This document shows, in pieces, positions 24,342 through 30,620 of a DNA stretch of 32,521 nucleotides; the first letter of the stretch is position 1, and every line of letters starts with the position of its first letter. Made by a program: the position numbers and the translations under genes. The DNA comes from CAYMND01 sp964465065. Its GTDB lineage: Bacteria; Acidobacteriota; Aminicenantia; UBA2199. The DNA lies in the NCBI GenBank assembly GCA_964465065.1, contig CAYXHZ010000035.1, forward strand, positions 1 through 32,521, given 5' to 3'. Under the pieces are notes generated by a model. The model ran no database searches, was not told the DNA's origin, and worked only from the letters and a program-made list of their open reading frames with translations.

Positions 24342-25333
24342 TTGCCGATACTCTCCTCGAGAGTCTGCAGATCTTTCATGATCGCGTTCAACTCCAGTGC
24401 TTGGGCCACCTGTTCGTATTCGTCGCACAAAGCCCGTTCTATCGAGATCCGCTCGCTTTTCAGCTGCTCGTGAGCCGCGTTGAAGCCATCCTGTGGTACA
24501 TTCAGAAAACGGGCCAGAGCCTGAAAAATATCCGTCGGATGGCTGCGTAACCAATCGTGTCGATACAAGAAAACATGTCTGCGCTCGATCTGGGCCGCGC
24601 CAGCGGCCAGAGCCTCCAGGTAGGCCGCCGTATACACGACGCAACGTTGAAAATCGCTGACCTCGCCCCACAGCTCGTGCCACTTCCGCGGTACCCCAGG
24701 CGGCGGGACCAGACGACCGTACGGATCACACTCGCGACGCCAGCGCGCATGATAAACCTGGATCCGTTTGACCGTCCGCCCCTTGCGGTACATGGACTCG
24801 GCGGTCTCCAGCGCTGAGCGGTACACCAGCACGAAACGGGACGATGGCAGACATTCGGCCAGCTGCGGCAGGACAAAACTGATCTCCGGTGATTTAAGGC
24901 ACAAGTAGCAGTCCCTGGAAAGTGCGGCGAGCGGAAGTCGGTGGCGGACCAGGTTTGCACCGGGAGCCGAGCGCGGATGGTGCCCGGCATACTTCGGTTC
25001 GGCGATGATCGGAAATGAGGTTGTTTCCGCTGAATCGGCCGCTCCGAGCAATTCCCGATCCCGGCACAGATGGGCAGACAATTTCTGCCGGACCTGGTCC
25101 GGACCCAGTTTTCCTTGACGTAGCTCGGCTACCAGACCGCTGCGGTCGCGGTATTGGTACAGCCCCCAGCACTCGAACACATGATCGTCGATCAGCGCGA
25201 CAACGGACGGATGGAGATTCAGACTCCGGATTATGAAAGAAGTGCCGCTGCGGGGTGGTCCACCGACAAGAATCATTCGTTCCCAAAAACTCGGCGGGAC
25301 CAACGCTTGTCCCTGATGGCTGTTTGCCGTCAT
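24338..25333 (-). CDS. Sulfotransferase-family protein
   Basis: A 331-residue sulfotransferase with PAPS 5' loop LVGGPPRSGTSFI (22-34) and 3' block VLVYRSALETAESMYRKG (168-185), including Arg172 and Ser180. The LCLKSPEISFVLPQL segment (145-158) takes the place of the KTP motif seen in the sulfotransferase at 22435-23343. The C-terminal half is helical and probably forms the acceptor pocket. It starts 7 nt after the stop of the unknown paralog B gene and overlaps the beta-propeller-like gene by 4 nt. Sequence outside the two PAPS blocks differs strongly from the neighbouring sulfotransferases, suggesting a distinct acceptor. Confidence 0.85.
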   Translation of the reverse strand: MTANSHQGQALVPPSFWERMILVGGPPRSGTSFIIRSLNLHPSVVALIDDHVFECWGLYQYRDRSGLVAELRQGKLGPDQVRQKLSAHLCRDRELLGAADSAETTSFPIIAEPKYAGHHPRSAPGANLVRHRLPLAALSRDCYLCLKSPEISFVLPQLAECLPSSRFVLVYRSALETAESMYRKGRTVKRIQVYHARWRRECDPYGRLVPPPGVPRKWHELWGEVSDFQRCVVYTAAYLEALAAGAAQIERRHVFLYRHDWLRSHPTDIFQALARFLNVPQDGFNAAHEQLKSERISIERALCDEYEQVAQALELNAIMKDLQTLEESIGK

Positions 25334-25340
25334 GGTCGTT

Positions 25341-26150
25341 TCATTCCCGATCCAGCAAGCGGAAAAACCGCCCGGGCAGCTCGTCCCGATCCAGGGGCCC
25401 GCGGAGAGTATCGTAATGGTTCAGAATTTTGCGGCATTCCTCGCGGTTGTGCAAATTGTAATCGGCCAGATTTTCATCTTTCCAGACCCGGCGGTTGCCG
25501 ATGTGAAAGGTCAGGTGAAGGTCTTCGAAAATCTTGAAGCGTTCGGCCAGCAGCGCCAGGTTGCAGATCATGGCCCGGCCGAACCAGCTGCTGCCGATTA
25601 AGACTTGACCGAGTTGAAAGTGGGGATACAGGGACCGTTTGAAAACGAAACAGTCCCAGCCGGGATGCTTATCGCCCGGTTCGGCGTACATGAGCGGCAG
25701 CTGACTCGGTGAGTCGTAATGCCCCGGAATGGTGCGCCGGTTGACGATGAAGGCATCCAGCCCCTGACGGATACAAGCGGCGACGGTCAGGTAGAAATAC
25801 GGCTGCGGAGCGATATCCACATTGCTGTAAATCAGATAATCGGCACGACCGGAATCGTGGTGGAGCCGATCCAGCAGATCCTGGATAAGCGCCAGCTTGC
25901 GGACGATCCGGAACGGTTTGATGTCCGTGGCCGAACGGCTAATGTCCGCTGTACGCCGGAAACAATCGGGCAAAGGAACGCGGGGTTCATCGGCGTGCTG
26001 GGCCGCCAGCAGATCCACCTCGACTTGCGGATCGTTTCGGGCGAACTCCCGGGCCAGCCGCATGGCCTGGAAGGTGACCGGTTGAGCCACAACCAGATCG
26101 CTCCCTGCCGGAACGACTCCGGGGTGCACCAGATGGGCCATCCGGATCAT
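25341..26150 (-). CDS. Uncharacterised protein, paralog of the product at 20412-21299; possible GT-A-like transferase
   Basis: A 269-residue soluble protein, the second copy of the unrecognised family. Shared blocks are AQPVTFQAM (22-30), NVDIA (110-114), NRRTIPGHY (137-145), PLMYAEPGD (152-160), DCFVF (166-170) and HLTFHIG (212-218). Identity is concentrated there, while the ends and the 60-85 region differ, so the copies are old or under different constraint. The frame extends upstream to 26207, but the ATG at 26150 lies 1 nt after the GT2 stop and aligns with the conserved start of the paralog (MAHLVHP versus LAHIVNP), so I use it. Function unknown; sugar-transferase activity is inferred from context and the NVD strand. 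Confidence 0.77.
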   Translation of the reverse strand: MIRMAHLVHPGVVPAGSDLVVAQPVTFQAMRLAREFARNDPQVEVDLLAAQHADEPRVPLPDCFRRTADISRSATDIKPFRIVRKLALIQDLLDRLHHDSGRADYLIYSNVDIAPQPYFYLTVAACIRQGLDAFIVNRRTIPGHYDSPSQLPLMYAEPGDKHPGWDCFVFKRSLYPHFQLGQVLIGSSWFGRAMICNLALLAERFKIFEDLHLTFHIGNRRVWKDENLADYNLHNREECRKILNHYDTLRGPLDRDELPGRFFRLLDRE

Positions 26151-26151
26151 G

Positions 26152-27180
26152 TCAGTCGCGACTCCGTTGCGCTGCGGCCCATATCGACAGCGTCGCAGCC
26201 AGTTCATCGTAGCCCTGCCTGCCCTGATCCAGACACTCGTCGGTCAATCCCTGCAGGAAAGCGTACCGGAACGATTGAGCATTCCCCTGCCGTCGCAGGT
26301 CATCCATGTCGAGCTGCTTTTTCCAGAAGTCTTGCCAGAGACCGGCGAGGTGGGCGGAGAACGCCTCATAGGGTAAGATCCGCCCCTCCTCCAACAGGTC
26401 TCGGTACATCTTGATCACGAAATGGGCGTGGCCGCCGCCGCGCCGACAGCGCAACACATAATCCCAGTTCAGCCGGTTCGCACTCAGAAAATGACCGAGG
26501 CGCAGCGTGTTCTCGTACCACAGCTTCCAACCCATCAAACGCAAACGCAGGCACAATTCGCTGTCATCTCCCCGCAACAGCAGGTCCCGTGTCCGACCGC
26601 TCAGCCAGAAGGGCAGCGAATCATTGAACAGGCGGCGAATCAGTGCTGTCCGCACAGACAGACCGGCACCGAAGAGTGTATTCCGTTGCATCGAACTCTG
26701 GGAACGGTCTCGGCACCGGGTACAGGCATAGACTCCGCAGAACTCGTCGAACCATTCGGGCCGTTCCGCGGTAGATACCGGGTAGCTGAACCCGCCGATG
26801 GCCGCCGTATCGGGCATCTGCGCGTACAGACGGCACAAGATGTCCAGCCAATCCCCTTCCAGGAGGTTGTCGTCATCGATAAAAAGGACGATATCGAAAC
26901 GGGCCTGCGCGACGCCGGCCCGACGGGCATGGATCAGCCCGGCTTTCTCTTCCCGGACGATCCGCAAGGGCTGCGGCCGGTCGCTCCAGGCGGTTTTCGC
27001 CAGGGAAACGGTATCGTCCGTGCAGTTGTTGTCCACCAGGATGACCTCGTATCCGCAACCCGGCGGCACCTTCTGCGCGGACAGAGCCCGGACGGTGGGA
27101 CCGATCTGCGCCGCGCTGTTGTAACAGCACAGGATCACCGACAGGCCGACAGCCAAAGCTTCGTCCTTCGGTAAGTTCAT
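26152..27180 (-). CDS. Glycosyltransferase family 2
   Basis: A 342-residue GT-A enzyme. LSVILCCYNSAAQIGPTVRAL (13-33) opens the fold, VDNNCTDDT (49-57) is the nucleotide loop, FIDDDN (100-105) the DxD metal site, and RGDDSELCLRL the catalytic-base helix in the second half. The C-terminal ~90 residues (from about WDYVLRCRRGGGHAHF) are an extra helical region, possibly membrane-associated through hydrophobic-basic helices. It is the first gene of the minus-strand glycan operon and faces the Wzt promoter region. Shine-Dalgarno before the ATG is weak (GGA with A-rich spacer). Confidence 0.9.
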   Translation of the reverse strand: MNLPKDEALAVGLSVILCCYNSAAQIGPTVRALSAQKVPPGCGYEVILVDNNCTDDTVSLAKTAWSDRPQPLRIVREEKAGLIHARRAGVAQARFDIVLFIDDDNLLEGDWLDILCRLYAQMPDTAAIGGFSYPVSTAERPEWFDEFCGVYACTRCRDRSQSSMQRNTLFGAGLSVRTALIRRLFNDSLPFWLSGRTRDLLLRGDDSELCLRLRLMGWKLWYENTLRLGHFLSANRLNWDYVLRCRRGGGHAHFVIKMYRDLLEEGRILPYEAFSAHLAGLWQDFWKKQLDMDDLRRQGNAQSFRYAFLQGLTDECLDQGRQGYDELAATLSIWAAAQRSRD

Positions 27181-27248
27181 CGCTTTTTATCCATCGTTTT
27201 TTCCTTGCTGTTTCCGGGAGACGACGGGTCCCGAAACCCGTCCTGTCC

Positions 27249-27276
27249 ATTCTAACTTCACCAAAAAAAAATGCAA
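27249..27276 (-). promoter_or_regulatory. Candidate promoter of the minus-strand glycan operon
   Basis: TTGCAT (27276-27271), a 16-nt T-rich spacer, and TAGAAT (27254-27249, five of six matches) lie on the minus strand about 70 nt upstream of the GT2 start at 27180. The -35 is weak (three of six matches). The poly-A/T run here could also act as an UP-like element for either direction. Confidence 0.4.
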
Positions 27277-27285
27277 GCTTTTTTC

Positions 27286-27315
27286 TTGACAAGGGGCTCG
27301 GCTTTTTAGTAGTGT
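27286..27315 (+). promoter_or_regulatory. Candidate promoter of the wzt operon
   Basis: A perfect TTGACA at 27286-27291 is followed after 18 nt by TAGTGT (27310-27315), a weak -10; TAGTAG at 27307-27312 (15-nt spacer) is an alternative. It would give a leader of about 60 nt before the wzt start at 27383. The -35 is back to back with the minus-strand promoter, leaving 9 nt between them. Confidence 0.45.
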
Positions 27316-27327
27316 CAGGTCATGACA
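27313..27327. promoter_or_regulatory. Inverted repeat overlapping the wzt promoter, operator candidate
   Basis: TGTCA-ggtca-TGACA forms a 15-bp inverted repeat with 5-bp arms, and contains the perfect 8-bp palindrome GTCATGAC at 27319-27326. It overlaps or immediately follows the proposed -10. A symmetric site here could bind a dimeric regulator, but an 8-10 bp match can arise by chance. Confidence 0.3.
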
Positions 27328-27382
27328 ATCGCGGCTGAACAACCCCATAGGTCCCATCGTCCGCTTCGAGACACCAGACACC

Positions 27383-28792
27383 ATGGCTGACCCGATTATC
27401 CGATTACGGAACGTTTCCAAATTCTACAAGTTGTACCAGACCCCCCGCGACCGCCTCAAGGAAGCGCTGCATCCTCTGAAAAAAAAGTATCACCGGGATT
27501 TCTTCGCCCTGAACAAGGTCTCCATGGACATCGATCGCGGCGAGGTCATCGGGATTGTCGGCCGCAACGGTTCCGGTAAATCCACTCTCCTGAAAATCAT
27601 CGCCGGCATCATTCAACCCAGCTCCGGTCTGGCCACGGTAAAGGGCCGCATATCGGCCCTTTTCGAACTCGGCGGCGGTTTGAGTCCTCAGTTGAGCGGC
27701 ATTCAGAACATCGAATTCACCAGTTTGTTGATGGGCTGCTCCAGGTCGGAACTGCCAAGCCGAAAAGAGGAGGTCATCGACTTCGCCGACATCGGTCAGT
27801 TCATACACCAGCCGATGTCCACCTACTCGTCGGGGATGAAAGCCCGGCTGAGTTTCGCCCTGGCGGTCATGATCCGGCCGGAGATCCTTATCGTCGATGA
27901 AGTATTGGCCGTCGGCGATGAGCTGTTCAAAAAAAAATGCTACGACCGTATGAACGAATTGGTGGAATCGGGCTGTACCATCCTGTTCGTTTCCCATTCC
28001 ACTCAGACCGTAGATCGCCTGTGCAGCCGCTCTTACCTGCTGGATGCAGGGGAAGTCCTGATCGACGGACCGGCCCCCATGGTCAGCCGCTACTATGCCA
28101 AACTGCTGTATGCTCCCGTCGCCGGACAAGCGGCAATCAAACAGGAAATACGACAGCTGAACGGAGATGAAACGCTCAAGCAGAAGCATCGGATCCACAC
28201 CGAGCTCAGAAAGGTGAACGTAGCGGTCGAGTATGACGACAATCAGCAGCCCACGGCCTACCTGATCCCCGGCTTGAAACCGCAGAGTACCATCCGGCAG
28301 GGTCTGGGTTCGGCCGAAATCGACGACATCGTCATCACAGCCTGGGATGGACAGCCGGTCAACGCTCTGATCATGAACGACAATTACCAGCTTTCCTATC
28401 GGATCACATTTCATGAAAACAGCGACAAGGTCCGTGTAGCCACCCTGATCCAGGGGGCGAAAGGAATTCACATCGCCGGTTATACCCAGGAAATGGCACC
28501 GCTGTCGGTTTCGGCCGGACAGCGCTATCTGGTCCAGATGGGATTCTGCTGCCGCCTTCTGCCAGGCACGTATTTCATCACCATAACCGTGACCCGTCCC
28601 GGTCAACAGTCCGAAAGGGTACACCTGGTGGGCATTCACGACGCATCGATTTTCAAGGTTTTGGAAGAGAAGAACAAATCCCACTGGGGCCTGGTCAACC
28701 TGGAACAAAACTGTCGGATCACCCTGCTCGATGAAACCGGCAGCCAGACATCCCAAAACGGCAATGATGCGCAAACCGCGGAGGAAGCGTGA
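27383..28792 (+). CDS. wzt: ABC-type polysaccharide export ATPase with C-terminal glycan-recognition domain (Wzt)
   Basis: A 469-residue protein. Residues 1-240 are the nucleotide-binding domain: Walker A GRNGSGKS (60-67), the glycine-rich ELGGGLSPQLSG block typical of Wzt/KpsT, signature SSGMKAR (149-155), Walker B ILIVDE (168-173) and switch His205. After a linker (about 241-300) the remaining ~170 residues form a beta-rich domain in the position of Wzt_C, with FHENSDKVRVATLI, HIAGYTQEM and LPGTYFITITV strands. In O9a-type systems this domain binds a terminal cap of the finished chain. The partner permease is at 19506-20324 on the opposite strand. The stop overlaps the next gene as GTGA. 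Shine-Dalgarno is poor. Confidence 0.95.
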   Translation: MADPIIRLRNVSKFYKLYQTPRDRLKEALHPLKKKYHRDFFALNKVSMDIDRGEVIGIVGRNGSGKSTLLKIIAGIIQPSSGLATVKGRISALFELGGGLSPQLSGIQNIEFTSLLMGCSRSELPSRKEEVIDFADIGQFIHQPMSTYSSGMKARLSFALAVMIRPEILIVDEVLAVGDELFKKKCYDRMNELVESGCTILFVSHSTQTVDRLCSRSYLLDAGEVLIDGPAPMVSRYYAKLLYAPVAGQAAIKQEIRQLNGDETLKQKHRIHTELRKVNVAVEYDDNQQPTAYLIPGLKPQSTIRQGLGSAEIDDIVITAWDGQPVNALIMNDNYQLSYRITFHENSDKVRVATLIQGAKGIHIAGYTQEMAPLSVSAGQRYLVQMGFCCRLLPGTYFITITVTRPGQQSERVHLVGIHDASIFKVLEEKNKSHWGLVNLEQNCRITLLDETGSQTSQNGNDAQTAEEA

Positions 28793-29601
28793 ACAATTGC
28801 CTCGTTCTGGGCTGCGGCCGCAGCGGTACCAGTATGCTGGGCGGCATCCTGCACCAGGCAGGATACTTCATGGGCGATGCCCTTTACTCCCCGCTACCCG
28901 GATCCAATCCCAAGGGGTTTTACGAATGCAAGGAAATCAACGGGATCAACGAGACCATTCTTTCGGGTTGCCGGATCGATTCTTGGACCAAGGTCGTCAA
29001 AAGGATCACCGGCAAGAGTTCGATCCATGCCCCCGGTCGGAACCAGCACTGGCTGCTGGCCCTGCCGACGGGCCGATCGCTTCCGGCAGCCGATCCGCCG
29101 CTGATCGAACGGATGCAAAAGATGCTGGCCCGTACGCCCTTCGCCTACAAGGACCCTCGTTTCAGCTACACCCTGCCGCTATGGTGGGACCATCTACCGC
29201 AAAGCACGCGCTTCCTTTGCATATTCCGTAATCCCGGGGCAACGGTGACCAGCATACTGAAAGAGTGCCGCAGCCGAAACTATCTGGCGGATTTCCATAT
29301 CCGGTCCGGCGGCGCCTTCCGGGTCTGGTACAACATGTACTCCAGGATTGTCGAATATCGGCGCCAAGCTCCGGAACGCTTCTTTTTCGTCCATTACGAC
29401 CAGATACTGGACGGCCGGTCGCTGCCATCCCTGTCGGACTTTTTGAACGCGGACCTGAACGGCGGTTTCGCGGAAAAAAAATTCAACCACAACCCGTCGA
29501 CCCGGCGCTTGCCCCGGCAGGTCGGCACCCTGTACCGGCACCTGTGTAAACTGTCCGGTTGCTTGCCAGCATCTGAGCAGGACGGATCGCTCTCGACATG
29601 A
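28789..29601 (+). CDS. Sulfotransferase-family protein
   Basis: A 270-residue protein that starts directly with its PAPS loop, LVLGCGRSGTSMLG (5-18). The 3' block is LCIFRNPGATVTSILKE (143-159), with Arg147 and Ser155. The GFYECKEINGINETIL and FAYKDPRFSYTLPLWW segments are characteristic of a bacterial sulfotransferase subgroup common in polysaccharide clusters. The start is a GTG at 28789 overlapping the wzt stop, with GGAGG about 4-5 nt upstream. Its own stop overlaps the next start as ATGA. Direct coupling to Wzt raises the possibility that this enzyme adds a terminal sulfate recognised by the exporter; that is inference only. Confidence 0.87.
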   Translation: MNNCLVLGCGRSGTSMLGGILHQAGYFMGDALYSPLPGSNPKGFYECKEINGINETILSGCRIDSWTKVVKRITGKSSIHAPGRNQHWLLALPTGRSLPAADPPLIERMQKMLARTPFAYKDPRFSYTLPLWWDHLPQSTRFLCIFRNPGATVTSILKECRSRNYLADFHIRSGGAFRVWYNMYSRIVEYRRQAPERFFFVHYDQILDGRSLPSLSDFLNADLNGGFAEKKFNHNPSTRRLPRQVGTLYRHLCKLSGCLPASEQDGSLST

Positions 29602-30620
29602 ACATCCTCAGCCTGTTATCCGGATGGCTGGCCCTCAGACCCAAACAGATTTCCGCGCCGGAATACGAGAAAAAAATCGATATTTCCGAACAGCTCAACG
29701 GCTTTTACGGTCAGCACCGCAGCGGCTGGCCTTACGTTCTCGGCCTGCTGGCCCGCCTGCACAAATCCGGCGGTCTGGTGCTGGACTCCTTCATCGAAAG
29801 GACATTCTGCTGGCACCCCCGAGGCCCCCGGGCACACCGGCAGCCCTGGATCGGCTTCATCCATGTCCCGCCCCGGGTGCCGGACTGGTTCTTGTCCGAA
29901 CAGTCCAACGAACGCATTTTCGCTTCAGACTACTGGCAACAGAGCCTGCCCCATCTTCGGGGTCTGTTCACCCTGTCCGCCTATCACCGTCAGGATTTGG
30001 AGAACCGGCTGGATATCCCGGTGGAAAACCTGATTTTCCCCACCGAAACTCCGGATCTGACCTGGACCATGGAACGCTTCCAAGCCAACCGGAGCCCCAA
30101 GATCGTCCAGGTGGGCTGGTGGCTGCGCAAGCTGCACACCATTTTCCTGCTTCCGGACACGCATTACAAAAAGATCTTTCTGCGGATCAGCCATGCCGAC
30201 ATCGACGACCTGCTGCGGCGGGAACGGGAGATACTGCTGGCTGGTGGCCCCGTACCGGACAGAATCTACCGCAGCGCCGAAGCGGTCGAATTCCTCGACA
30301 ACGCGAAATACGATCGCTTGTTGTCAGAAAACATCGTCATCGCCGAACTCTACGACGCCAGTGCCAACAACACGGTCATCGAATGCATCGTCCGCAACAC
30401 CCCTCTGCTGGTCAATCCCCTGCCGGCCGTCAGAGAGTACCTGGGCGAGGCTTACCCGTTCTATTTCACCAGCCTGGAAGAGGCCGCCCGAAAGGCGGAG
30501 GACCTCGACCTGGTCTATGAAACCCATCGCTATCTGACCCGCCTGGCCATCAAGGAAAAATTGACCGGAGAGTTTTTCTTGCGCAGCCTGGTCAGCTCCA
30601 GGATCTACCAGGATATATGA
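29598..30620 (+). CDS. Glycosyltransferase-like protein, probable GT-B fold
   Basis: A 340-residue soluble protein. The N-terminal half includes WPYVLGLLARL, WIGFIHVPPRVPDWF and a GLFTLSAYHRQDL segment where GT-B enzymes place their interdomain linker. The C-terminal half has PKIVQVGWWLRKL (start of the donor domain), NIVIAELYDASANNTVIECI and RNTPLLVNPLPAVREYLG, the pattern of a donor-binding E-containing helix followed by a strand. I recognise this as the type of poorly characterised glycosyltransferase found in capsule and O-antigen loci; no donor can be assigned. ATGA overlaps on both sides tie it to the sulfotransferase before and the fusion protein after it. Confidence 0.7.
   Translation: MNILSLLSGWLALRPKQISAPEYEKKIDISEQLNGFYGQHRSGWPYVLGLLARLHKSGGLVLDSFIERTFCWHPRGPRAHRQPWIGFIHVPPRVPDWFLSEQSNERIFASDYWQQSLPHLRGLFTLSAYHRQDLENRLDIPVENLIFPTETPDLTWTMERFQANRSPKIVQVGWWLRKLHTIFLLPDTHYKKIFLRISHADIDDLLRREREILLAGGPVPDRIYRSAEAVEFLDNAKYDRLLSENIVIAELYDASANNTVIECIVRNTPLLVNPLPAVREYLGEAYPFYFTSLEEAARKAEDLDLVYETHRYLTRLAIKEKLTGEFFLRSLVSSRIYQDI

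Noticed and set aside
20412..26150. The paralogous pair as a recent tandem duplication or long direct DNA repeat
   Set aside because: Similarity is limited to conserved protein blocks; the intervening five genes are unrelated and the nucleotide sequences differ throughout.
27404..28774. 456-residue minus-strand open frame opposite wzt
   Set aside because: The plus-strand frame encodes an unmistakable ABC ATPase with all motifs; the opposite frame shows no family signature.
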